8,639 nt of DNA, taken from the NCBI GenBank assembly GCA_903890265.1, contig CAITAM010000566.1:1-8639 (forward strand), written 5' to 3'. Of this stretch, positions 1 to 6,288 are shown in pieces. Source of the DNA: an uncultured Pseudomonadota bacterium. GTDB taxonomy: Bacteria > Pseudomonadota > Gammaproteobacteria > Steroidobacterales > Steroidobacteraceae. The stretch's first letter is position 1. Every line of letters begins with the position of its first letter. The position numbers and the translations under genes were made by a program. The notes beneath the pieces were generated by a model. The model had not been told where the DNA came from, searched no databases, and saw nothing but the letters and a program-made list of their open reading frames with translations.

Positions 1-1
1 C

Positions 2-364
2 CGCGGCTCGGTATTTCTCCTGTGGGCGTACACCAGCCTGTTTCTCGGCAGCGCACTCGGCACCGGACTGCTGCTGTCGACTGTCACGCGCAACCAGTTC
101 AATGCCGCCCAGGCCTCCCTCAATGTCGCCTTCCTGCCGGCAACCATGCTGTCGGGGTTCGTCTACGAGATTGCGAGCATGCCGGCGCCCATCCGGGCGG
201 TAACGTACCTGGTACCCGCCCGCTACTTCATTTCAGCACTGCAGACGCTGTTCCAGGCCGGCTTTATCGGGCAGATCCTCCTCGAGGACTTCCTGTTCCT
301 CGCGGCATCCGCGTGCTTTTTCCTGGGCATTACGGCCCTGAAGACCCGCCGCAGGCTGGACTGA
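2..364 (+). CDS. ybhS: ABC-2 type exporter permease, YbhS-like (3' end only)
   Basis: This is the C-terminal 120 codons of an inner-membrane permease of an ABC exporter; the 5' part lies outside the window. It reads in one open frame from base 2 to a TGA at 362-364. The visible part has hydrophobic segments near the window start (SVFLLWAYTSLFLG, then LGTGLLLSTVT), in the middle (NVAFLPATMLSGFVYEIASM) and near the end (FLFLAASACFFLGITAL), typical of the last membrane helices of ABC-2 permeases. The stretch PARYFISALQTLF and the terminal LKTRRRLD closely resemble the C-terminus of E. coli YbhS as I remember it. The next gene begins 3 bases after the stop and is the partner permease YbhR, which supports the call. 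In E. coli, YbhF (ATPase), YbhS and YbhR form one exporter. The substrate here cannot be told from sequence. Confidence 0.87.
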   Translation, partial: RGSVFLLWAYTSLFLGSALGTGLLLSTVTRNQFNAAQASLNVAFLPATMLSGFVYEIASMPAPIRAVTYLVPARYFISALQTLFQAGFIGQILLEDFLFLAASACFFLGITALKTRRRLD

Positions 365-367
365 GGC

Positions 368-1474
368 ATGCTGCGCCGCCTCTGGACTCTGGTTCGTAAG
401 GAGCTGCAGCAGTCACTGCGCGACCCGCAGAGCCGTGCGCTCCTTTTCCTGCCGGTCATCCTGCAGCTGCTGCTCTTTCCGTTTGCAGCCACGCTCGAAG
501 TGAAAAATGCGTCCCTGGCGATACTCAACCTCGATGGCGGTGCGGTTTCCCACGAGCTCGTTCAGCGGCTTGGAGCGACGCGGGCATTCCCGTCCGTGCG
601 GCTTGTCACGAGCCAGGCTGAGCTGACACGGGTCGTCGATGAGCAACAGTCGCTGATTGGGCTTGAGTTTCCGGCGGACTTCTCCCGCCGGGTCGTCGCC
701 GGCCATGGCGCCACGATTCTCGCCGTGATCGACGGCCGTCGGTCGAACAGCGCGCAGATTGCCTACGGCTACGCGCAGACCGTGGTCGCGGCCTATGCCG
801 ACGAGCGCGCTCTGGCACTGGGCAGACCGGCGCGCTCGGTGATCGTCACGCGCAATTACTACAATCCGAACCTCGACTACCAGTGGTTCATCCTGCCGAC
901 CCTCGTCGCGGTCATCACTACGCTCGGCAGTCTCATCGTCACGGCGCTGTCGGTGGCCCGCGAGCGGGAGCAGGGCACTCTCGATCAATTGCTGGTGTCG
1001 CCGCTGACCCCGGGACTCATCATGACCGGCAAGGCAATCCCCGCGATTATCGTCGCTTTTATCCAGGCGACGATCATTACCCTGGCGGCAGTCTTTGTAT
1101 ACCGCGTCCCTTTTCAGGGCTCTGTCAGCGCGCTCTATGGCAGCATGCTCTGCTACGCGGTCGCGCTGGCGGGGTTCGGGCTTTTCATTTCCGCGCTCTG
1201 CGAGACGCAGCAGCAGGCTTTCCTTGGCGTATTTGCCTTTATGGTTCCGGCAGTGATGCTCTCGGGCTTCGTCGCACCGGTCGAGAACATGCCGCTCGGT
1301 TTCCGGGTCATCGCCTGGGTTGACCCGCTCAGCCACTACATCGTGATTCTCAAGGGTATCTTCCTCAAGGGCTATGGCTTCGCCGATGCGTGGCCGAACC
1401 TGTGGCCATTGTTGCTCGATGCCGCCCTCACCCTGTCCTTTGCGTACCTGATGTTCCGGCGCCGAGTCGCCTGA
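368..1474 (+). CDS. ybhR: ABC-2 type exporter permease, YbhR-like
   Basis: Complete 368-residue inner-membrane permease, the same length as E. coli YbhR and similar to it throughout as I recall that sequence (for example LWTLVRKELQ at the start, PFAATLEV around residue 40, and YNPNLDYQWF around 165-174). A first membrane helix lies at about residues 24-44. A periplasmic loop of about 130 residues follows, then a cluster of about five helices from residue 174 to 363. The ABC-2 signature AREREQGTLDQLLVSPL sits at 197-213, the cytoplasmic loop that contacts the ATPase. The ATG at 368 is 3 bases after the ybhS stop. A GAGG at 363-366 is too close to serve as a ribosome site, so initiation probably depends on coupling to ybhS. 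It would form a heterodimer with YbhS and work with a YbhF-type ATPase outside the window. The family has been linked to drug, cation and sodium export; the substrate here is unknown. Confidence 0.93.
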   Translation: MLRRLWTLVRKELQQSLRDPQSRALLFLPVILQLLLFPFAATLEVKNASLAILNLDGGAVSHELVQRLGATRAFPSVRLVTSQAELTRVVDEQQSLIGLEFPADFSRRVVAGHGATILAVIDGRRSNSAQIAYGYAQTVVAAYADERALALGRPARSVIVTRNYYNPNLDYQWFILPTLVAVITTLGSLIVTALSVAREREQGTLDQLLVSPLTPGLIMTGKAIPAIIVAFIQATIITLAAVFVYRVPFQGSVSALYGSMLCYAVALAGFGLFISALCETQQQAFLGVFAFMVPAVMLSGFVAPVENMPLGFRVIAWVDPLSHYIVILKGIFLKGYGFADAWPNLWPLLLDAALTLSFAYLMFRRRVA

Positions 1475-1476
1475 GC

Positions 1477-1480
1477 GGAG
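1477..1480 (+). promoter_or_regulatory. Ribosome binding site of the outer-membrane factor gene
   Basis: A GGAG lies 8 bases before the ATG at 1489, just after the ybhR stop (1472-1474). It favours this start over an in-frame ATG at 1390 inside ybhR and over later in-frame ATGs at 1495 and 1507. The chosen start also gives a normal short lipoprotein signal peptide. Confidence 0.7.
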
Positions 1481-1488
1481 TGAGATTC

Positions 1489-2985
1489 ATGGCAATGCGA
1501 ATTCGGATGTCTTTCCCGGTGGGTGCCGTCATGGTCCTCCTGTCATCGTGCGCGGTCGGCCCGAACTACCAGCCGCCCCGCACAGAGACCGAGGCGCCGG
1601 CCACGTTCCTGGCGCAGGACCCCGGCGCGGCAGGCGAGCCCGTCGTCGCCGACTGGTGGGCGGCGCTGCGCGCGCCGGTGCTCGACAGGTTGATTAGCGA
1701 AGCACTGGCAAGCAACGCCGACCTTGCCGCGGCCGAGGCACGGGTCCAGCAGTCGCGTGCGTTGGTTCGGATCAGCGGTGCGCAGTACTACCCGACGTTC
1801 AATGCCGATGGACGCGTTTCAAGGGACAAGCTCAGTCGCAATGGCGAGAATCTGGCGCTGATACCGTTCGAGCCACCGCGGACCGAGTTCACGGACTACC
1901 GGCTGGGATTCGATGCCGTCTGGGAGATCGATCTCGCGGGCAAGACCCGCCGGGACGTCGAGGCCACGGTGGCGCGGCTCGGCAGCAGCGAGGAACTCCG
2001 CAATGACGCCCGATCGGTGCTCACCGCCGAGGTGGCGAGCGCCTACGTCGATTACCTGGCGGCGATGGCGAGGCTGCACGTCGCCGAGGCTGACCGGTCC
2101 CGCGCGGCGGAAGTGCTCGAGCTCGACGCCCTGCAGGTACGGGCGGGTACGCTGAGCGAGACCGATCGGCGCCGTGTTGAAGCCGAGGCCCGCAATGCCG
2201 AGGCCGCGGTCCCGCCGTTGGCCGCGGCCCGTGACGCGGCCATGCTGCAGCTCGTTGCCCTGACGGGGACCAGCCGCGACGCGGTAGCGGCGCTGCTCGC
2301 CGACGCCACGGCATTGCCAGAGGCACCGCAGGCGGCGCCCGTCGGGCTGCCCGGGGACGTGCTGCGCCGCCGTCCGGACGTGCGGCATGCCGAGCGCGAG
2401 TTGGCGGCCGCCACCGCGGACGTCGGCAGCGCGATTGCGGCCCGGTTTCCGCGACTGACGCTGGTGGGCGATGCGGGCTGGGATTCGGTTCAGCCCGGCA
2501 AGCTGGTTCAGTCCGCCAGCCGGTACTGGAATATCGGTCCGCAATTGACGGTCCCGATCTTCTCGGCCGGACGCCTGCGTGCGCAGTCGGAGGCAGCAGC
2601 CTCGTCCAGGGATGCGGCTGAGGCGAGTTATCGTGCTGCCGTCCTCAGGGCCGTCGCCGACGCCGAGACCGGCCTTGTCCGACTGGCGGCGGACCGCGAG
2701 CGGCAGCGCTCTGTCACGGCGTCGGCGCAGGCGCTCGCGGTAGCGGCTCAGCATGAGCAGCTGCGGTATGGCGCGGGCGATGCATCCCGCATCGAGGTGC
2801 TGCAGGCCGAGCGGGCGCTCGATGCGGCCGAGGACGGCCGAATCGCGGAACAGGCACAGGTCCTCAAGGACTACGTCAGTCTTGGCAAGTCGCTCGGCTT
2901 CGGTTGGCAGGAGCGGGTCGGGGCTGCGGTGGCGGCGCGCGCAGACGCCGGGCGTGCCGGCGAACCGACGCTCAAAGCGCCATAA
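1489..2985 (+). CDS. Outer-membrane efflux lipoprotein, NodT/OprM-type TolC family
   Basis: A 498-residue outer-membrane factor that would form a trimeric exit duct for an inner-membrane exporter. The signal peptide (MAMRIRMSFPVGAVMVLLSSC) ends in the lipobox LSSC, so Cys21 should be lipidated, followed by the family's usual AVGPNYQPP. Two repeated coiled-coil/beta halves are visible. The first includes YPTF (101-104) and WEIDLAGKTRR (145-155). The second includes LPGDVLRRRPDVRHAEREL (288-306), AARFPRLTL (317-325) and PQLTVPIFSAGRL (351-363). All are hallmarks of NodT-family proteins, and the length is normal. It starts 14 bases after ybhR with its own GGAG, so it is probably the last gene of the ybh-type operon and the outlet of that exporter. 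The final roughly 25 residues are an Ala/Arg-rich tail. The last 14 bases overlap the end of ybeD on the other strand. The function class is secure; the transported compound is unknown. Confidence 0.93.
   Translation: MAMRIRMSFPVGAVMVLLSSCAVGPNYQPPRTETEAPATFLAQDPGAAGEPVVADWWAALRAPVLDRLISEALASNADLAAAEARVQQSRALVRISGAQYYPTFNADGRVSRDKLSRNGENLALIPFEPPRTEFTDYRLGFDAVWEIDLAGKTRRDVEATVARLGSSEELRNDARSVLTAEVASAYVDYLAAMARLHVAEADRSRAAEVLELDALQVRAGTLSETDRRRVEAEARNAEAAVPPLAAARDAAMLQLVALTGTSRDAVAALLADATALPEAPQAAPVGLPGDVLRRRPDVRHAERELAAATADVGSAIAARFPRLTLVGDAGWDSVQPGKLVQSASRYWNIGPQLTVPIFSAGRLRAQSEAAASSRDAAEASYRAAVLRAVADAETGLVRLAADRERQRSVTASAQALAVAAQHEQLRYGAGDASRIEVLQAERALDAAEDGRIAEQAQVLKDYVSLGKSLGFGWQERVGAAVAARADAGRAGEPTLKAP
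2972..2985. other. Convergent gene overlap (outer-membrane factor / ybeD)
   Basis: The TAA of the plus-strand efflux gene (2983-2985) and the TGA of the minus-strand ybeD (2972-2974) cross over by 14 bases, so both C-termini are encoded by the same DNA on opposite strands. No hairpin terminator fits between the two converging operons, so their transcripts must overlap unless termination is factor-dependent. Confidence 0.85.
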
Positions 2986-3232
2986 GCACGAGCCCAGTGG
3001 CGTGCAGCGTGCGATAGAGCTTGTCGAGCTGGTCGCGACTGTCCACTTTTACGGTCAGCGTCAGGGACAGAAAGCGCCCGTTGCTGCTGACCCGCTCCTG
3101 TTCCGCCAGCGGCTGGTCAGCGCCCAGTTCGGCGCGCACCACCTCGCGCATCCGCGTCCGGAACTCGTCGCTCTGCGCGCCCATCACCTTGAGCGGGTAT
3201 TCGCAGGGAAACGTCAGCGGCGAGTCTTCCAC
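2972..3232 (-). CDS. ybeD: YbeD family (DUF493) small protein
   Basis: Small cytoplasmic protein of 86 residues; E. coli YbeD has 87. Similarity is visible in the N-terminal YPLKVMG (residues 12-18), the central SSNGRFLSLTLTV (49-61) and the C-terminal LYRTLHATGLVLMAL (72-86). The family has a ferredoxin-like, ACT-like fold, and its biochemical role is not established; it is usually found next to lipB or the dacA cluster. The start is a GTG at 3230-3232, 5 bases after the dat stop. A weak GGAA lies roughly 10 bases upstream, inside the end of dat. The only later in-frame ATG (residue 17) would remove a conserved strand. It is the last gene of the minus-strand operon here: where lipB would normally follow, the converging efflux gene begins. 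Confidence 0.9.
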   Translation of the reverse strand: MEDSPLTFPCEYPLKVMGAQSDEFRTRMREVVRAELGADQPLAEQERVSSNGRFLSLTLTVKVDSRDQLDKLYRTLHATGLVLMAL

Positions 3233-3237
3233 GGCGG

Positions 3238-4125
3238 TTATTCCAGTGCGGTGAGGGGCGGCGAGTGAGCGATCTCGCGCCGAAAGTCATCCAGGCGCCG
3301 GCGCAGGCGCTGCCAGTACTGGCCAGGCTGTCCCGTGCCGACGTCAACGCCATCGATACGGACCACGGGAAGCAGCAGGCGGGTGGCGTTACACATCCAT
3401 ACCTCGTCGGCAGCGCGCAGTTCGCTGTCGCGCACGTCGCCGACCTCGACCGACAGACCGCAACCGGCGGCGAGTTTCAGGACCAGTTGCCGGCTGGTGC
3501 TTGGCAGGATGGACGGCGTTTCGCGCGGAGCGCGGACGACCGTGCCACGGACCACGAGGATTGCGCTGGACGAGCCCTCCCGCAGCAGGCCATCGCTGAG
3601 GTAGATGGCCTCGGTAGCATCGCTGGCGGCCGCGGCGGTCTTCGCCAGCACGTTACCGAGCAGATTGACACTTTTGATGTCGCAGCGGGCCCAGCGATTG
3701 TCGGCAGCCGTGATGGCGCTGACACCGGCGAACCCTGCCACCGGTGCTTCGGCGGGCAGTTCCGCAGCGAACGCGAACACGGTCGGAGCGAGGCCTGTCG
3801 GTGCCGCGTGGGTACGACCCCACTCGGCGCCACGCGAGACTTGCAGATAAACGTACAGGTCACCACCGCCGTTCGCCTCAATCAGCGACGAGAGCAGGGC
3901 GAGCCATTCGTGATCGGAGTAGGTGGCCGCCATGCCGATCGCGGCAAGACTGCGGTTCAACCGGCTCAAGTGCTCGCAGAGCAGGAACGGCCGCCCGCCG
4001 TAGACCGGGATCACCTCGTAGACCGCATCACCGTACAGGAACCCGCGATCGAGTGGCGAAATGGTCGCTTCGGCGAGCGGCACCAGCCGCCCGTTGAGGT
4101 GGGCCACCGGGCGCGGCGCAGGCAT
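3238..4125 (-). CDS. dat: D-amino-acid transaminase (class IV PLP aminotransferase)
   Basis: A 295-residue cytosolic PLP enzyme. D-amino-acid transaminases interconvert D-alanine plus 2-oxoglutarate with pyruvate plus D-glutamate, both peptidoglycan precursors. Visible family features are DRGFLYGDAVYEV (26-38, with Tyr31), Arg55 in HLSRLNRSL, Arg98 in QVSRG, the PLP lysine Lys151 in DIKSVNLLGNVLAK, Glu183 in REGSSSAI, ILPSTSR (206-212), and a C-terminal VVRIDGVDVGTGQPG region. The Arg98 and His106 positions recall the substrate carboxylate-binding Arg/His pair of Bacillus D-amino-acid transaminase. ILPSTSR differs from the common ILPGITR in the phosphate-binding region. The ATG shares one base with the dacA stop (TGATG) and lacks a clear ribosome site, so translation is probably coupled. 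A branched-chain aminotransferase or aminodeoxychorismate lyase is the alternative; the DAAT-like motifs and the cell-wall context make these less likely. Confidence 0.83.
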   Translation of the reverse strand: MPAPRPVAHLNGRLVPLAEATISPLDRGFLYGDAVYEVIPVYGGRPFLLCEHLSRLNRSLAAIGMAATYSDHEWLALLSSLIEANGGGDLYVYLQVSRGAEWGRTHAAPTGLAPTVFAFAAELPAEAPVAGFAGVSAITAADNRWARCDIKSVNLLGNVLAKTAAAASDATEAIYLSDGLLREGSSSAILVVRGTVVRAPRETPSILPSTSRQLVLKLAAGCGLSVEVGDVRDSELRAADEVWMCNATRLLLPVVRIDGVDVGTGQPGQYWQRLRRRLDDFRREIAHSPPLTALE

Positions 4126-5333
4126 CAGACGAACCAGAGGCGGATCGTGTCGATGAGTCGGCGGAAGAAGCCACCCGTGCTGACGTCGTGCGCCGGGTAC
4201 ACCGGCAGTTCCGCGAGCAACTTGTCGCCCTGCATGACGCGCAGCGTTCCGACCACCTGCGACGCGGCGAGTGGTGCGATGAGGCGCTTTTCCAGCTGGA
4301 GCGTCGCCTTCGCGCCGTCTGCGAGACCGCGGGGCAGGGTCGCGGCGACGTCCTGGTGGACGACCACGTCGGCTGGATCGGAAGCCTTCCAGACGTGGGT
4401 GTTGCCAACCACCTGTCCTGCACTGTAGAGCCTTCTCGTCTCGAAAAAGTTGAAGCCGTAACCGAGCAGTGCAGCCGTCGCATCCTCGCGGGCGGCGAAG
4501 CTGTCGGTGCCCATCACGACGGCGACGAAGCGCGTGCCGTTACGCAGGGCAGACGCGGCGAGACAATAGCCCGCCTCCTGCGTGTGGCCCGTCTTCAGCC
4601 CATCGACCGTGGGGTCTTTAAGCAGCAGCCGGTTGCGGTTGTCCTGTTTGTGGCCGTTGAACGTGAAGCTCTTCTGGGAGAAGTAGTGGTAGTAGTCCGG
4701 GAAGTCGGTCGCGATGGCCGCCGACAGCACCGCGATGTCGAGTGCCGTCGTGTAATGGACCGGGTCGGGGTCCGGCACGCCGGACGAATTATTCCAGTGC
4801 GACCCCTTAAGCCCCAGCCGTTCCGCGTACTGGTTCATGAGTGCCGCAAAAGTCGATTCGGAGCCTGCAATCGCCTCGGCCAGCGCTATCGTCGCGTCGT
4901 TGCCGGACTGCACAATCATGCCCTGCAGGAGGTCATCTACTTTGACTTTGGAGTTTAGTTCGAGAAACGACGTCGAACCGTCCGTTACGGCACCACCGGC
5001 ACGCCAGGCGTGCTCCGACACCGGTACCTCCTGGTCCAGTCGAAGCTTGCCGTCGCGCAGGGCGCTGAACACCGCGTAGCTCGTCATGAGCTTCGTCAGG
5101 CTCGCGGGATCGACACGGGCCGTTTCGTTCTGGCCGGCGAGTACCTGGTGGCTCAGCGCATCGATGAGCACGTAGCTCTTCGCGCTGATGGCCGGCGGCG
5201 GCGGTACCGGCGCGGCGGGCAGCGGGCTGACGGCGGCTGCCGGCGAACTCGCGGGCTTGTCGGTGGCCTGGACGATGGCCGTGGTGCCGGTGACCAGTAA
5301 GGCGGTAGCCAGAAGCGAAGCGACTCGGCGCAT
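4125..5333 (-). CDS. dacA: D-alanyl-D-alanine carboxypeptidase, PBP5/6 family
   Basis: A 402-residue periplasmic serine peptidase that removes the terminal D-Ala from peptidoglycan pentapeptides. A Sec signal peptide ends near VQA (about residue 23). A Pro/Ala-rich spacer follows (about 27-50), then the S11 peptidase domain. The three active-site motifs are intact: SLTK (Ser78 nucleophile, Lys81), SGN (143-145) and KTG (247-249). The PBP5-type beta-rich C-terminal domain spans about 305-383. The last residues, FFRRLIDTIRLWFV, form an amphipathic helix of the kind that anchors PBP5 to the outer face of the inner membrane. The ATG at 5331-5333 has AGGA about 10 bases upstream. The gene follows rlpA after 64 bases and shares one base with dat. 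It could equally be named dacC; sequence alone does not separate PBP5 from PBP6. The Pro-rich spacer between signal peptide and catalytic domain is an addition compared with E. coli PBP5. Confidence 0.94.
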   Translation of the reverse strand: MRRVASLLATALLVTGTTAIVQATDKPASSPAAAVSPLPAAPVPPPPAISAKSYVLIDALSHQVLAGQNETARVDPASLTKLMTSYAVFSALRDGKLRLDQEVPVSEHAWRAGGAVTDGSTSFLELNSKVKVDDLLQGMIVQSGNDATIALAEAIAGSESTFAALMNQYAERLGLKGSHWNNSSGVPDPDPVHYTTALDIAVLSAAIATDFPDYYHYFSQKSFTFNGHKQDNRNRLLLKDPTVDGLKTGHTQEAGYCLAASALRNGTRFVAVVMGTDSFAAREDATAALLGYGFNFFETRRLYSAGQVVGNTHVWKASDPADVVVHQDVAATLPRGLADGAKATLQLEKRLIAPLAASQVVGTLRVMQGDKLLAELPVYPAHDVSTGGFFRRLIDTIRLWFV

Positions 5334-5373
5334 GTAAAGGGAATCCTCGTGCGGGCGGTTGACCCGGCAAATT

Positions 5374-5391
5374 GTAGCGCGTACGCGCTAC
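5374..5391. repeat. Perfect 18-base palindrome in the rlpA-dacA gap
   Basis: GTAGCGCGTACGCGCTAC reads the same on both strands. It can form a hairpin of 7 base pairs with a GTAC loop, or serve as a dimer-binding site. It lies in the 64-base gap between the rlpA stop and the dacA start (5334-5397), the only real intergenic DNA in this operon. On the minus strand it is followed by AATTT, which is too short a T-run for a strong terminator. Its right edge on that strand overlaps TACAAT (5376-5371), a fair match to a sigma-70 -10 box, but no good -35 box lies 16-18 bases before it. It could be an attenuator, an operator over a weak dacA promoter, or an RNA-processing hairpin; the sequence does not decide. 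Confidence 0.55.
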
Positions 5392-5397
5392 CGGCGC

Positions 5398-6288
5398 TCA
5401 GGGGAGCGCCTGTTCCGCCTCGCCCGGTGCCGACAACCACGCATGGTGCACGCCCTCGGCCTCGAGTCGCTGCACGAGCGCATCAAAGGTCGCCGCATCG
5501 GCAATCGGCCCCACCCTGACGCGATAGAGCGGGCTACCCTGGCGACTGGCCTGGTAGACGGTCACGCCGGTAAAGCCGCTGGCCGCGAGGCGGTCTTTCA
5601 GCTGCCGTGCGTTATCCTGGCTCGCAAAAGCGCCGGCCTGCGCGTACACGGCGGCCGGCGCGGCCGGCGGCGGCAGGGTTCCGCCAGGATCGAGCGCCCG
5701 AACCTCGACCAGCGCGGTGCCATCACGCAGCATGCCGAGCTTCAGTGCTGCCGTGTACGACAGATCGATGATCCGGTTCGCCTTGAACGGTCCGCGGTCG
5801 TTGACCCGCACCGTGACCCGCCGGCCGTTGCTGAGGTTGGTCACCTCGACGTAGCAGGGGAGGGGCAGCGTCTTGTGCGCGGCGGTCAGGCCGTACATGT
5901 CGTAGGCCTCGCCGCTCGAAGTCGACTTCTCATGGAAATCCGGGCCGTACCAGGAGGCCACGCCCCGCTCCACGTAGCCGTGTGCCTGCCGTTGCACGAC
6001 GTACCGCGTGCCGTAGACCTCGTAAAACGCCGGATTGCCGCGGCTCGACAGTCGTTCAGCGACCGGCACCGGGTCCGGCATCGAGAGCAGGACGGCATCG
6101 GGCGGTCGGGTCGTGCCGGGCGGCGTGGGGGGTGCTGGCGCCGGGCCGAGTACCGGTGGCGCCGGGAGTGCCGGTGACGGTCGCTGGGGTGGCGTGCTGC
6201 TGCAGGCCCCGATCACGAGACAGGGCAGCACCAGCCAGGCGGGGAATGCGGGCAGCGCGCGCGAAGCGTGCCGGTGGGACACGTTCAC
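5398..6288 (-). CDS. rlpA: RlpA, septal-ring lipoprotein / lytic transglycosylase with SPOR domain
   Basis: A 296-residue outer-membrane lipoprotein. In Pseudomonas aeruginosa RlpA is a lytic transglycosylase acting on glycan strands stripped of peptides. The signal peptide ends in IGAC, so Cys29 should be lipidated. A long Pro-rich linker follows (about 33-63). The double-psi beta-barrel domain runs from about 105 to 198, with GVASWYG (109-115), SSGEAYDMYGLTAAH (124-138) and VNDRGPF (162-168). Glu127, His138 and Asp164 sit where the catalytic residues of active RlpA proteins are expected. A SPOR domain, which binds denuded septal glycan, occupies about 213-287 (YAQAGAF to HHAWLSA). The start is a GTG at 6286-6288 in a GTGA overlap of 4 bases with the mltB stop. 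No ribosome site is visible, so translation likely depends on coupling; a second GTG two codons later is a possible alternative. Confidence 0.93.
   Translation of the reverse strand: MNVSHRHASRALPAFPAWLVLPCLVIGACSSTPPQRPSPALPAPPVLGPAPAPPTPPGTTRPPDAVLLSMPDPVPVAERLSSRGNPAFYEVYGTRYVVQRQAHGYVERGVASWYGPDFHEKSTSSGEAYDMYGLTAAHKTLPLPCYVEVTNLSNGRRVTVRVNDRGPFKANRIIDLSYTAALKLGMLRDGTALVEVRALDPGGTLPPPAAPAAVYAQAGAFASQDNARQLKDRLAASGFTGVTVYQASRQGSPLYRVRVGPIADAATFDALVQRLEAEGVHHAWLSAPGEAEQALP
6285..6288 (-). other. GTGA overlap, mltB stop / rlpA start
   Basis: On the minus strand the rlpA GTG start and the mltB TGA stop share the four bases GTGA. No Shine-Dalgarno sequence precedes the GTG (upstream bases are Cys/Gly-codon GC, such as GCCGGCCC), so ribosomes finishing mltB probably reinitiate here. 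Confidence 0.75.

Noticed and set aside
413..1336. A 307-codon minus-strand open frame opposite ybhR
   Set aside because: The product is highly charged (Arg, Asp, Glu, Gln) with no fold or motif I recognise; it mirrors the codon pattern of the permease gene.
1390..1488. An upstream ATG (1390) as start of the outer-membrane factor
   Set aside because: It would overlap ybhR by 85 bases and bury the signal peptide 33 residues inside the protein; the ATG at 1489 has a GGAG and a proper lipoprotein signal.
1819..2754. A 311-codon minus-strand open frame opposite the outer-membrane factor gene
   Set aside because: It lies entirely within a well-supported gene, and its Arg/Gly/Gln-rich product is typical of a shadow frame.
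3265..4428. A 387-codon plus-strand open frame opposite dat and the end of dacA
   Set aside because: It spans two clearly recognised minus-strand genes, its product is rich in Arg, Gln and Gly with no recognisable motif, and long antisense frames are expected in GC-rich DNA.
5359..5364. TTGACC on the plus strand as a possible -35 box
   Set aside because: No matching -10 box lies 16-18 bases downstream, and no plus-strand gene follows it.
5651..5668. A tandem pair of the 9-base unit GCGGCCGGC
   Set aside because: It falls within the Pro/Ala linker before the SPOR domain of rlpA, where GC-rich low-complexity codons give such repeats by chance.
5359..6177. A 272-codon plus-strand open frame opposite rlpA
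   Set aside because: The rlpA frame has lipobox, double-psi barrel and SPOR motifs; the opposite frame has none and begins in the intergenic palindrome.
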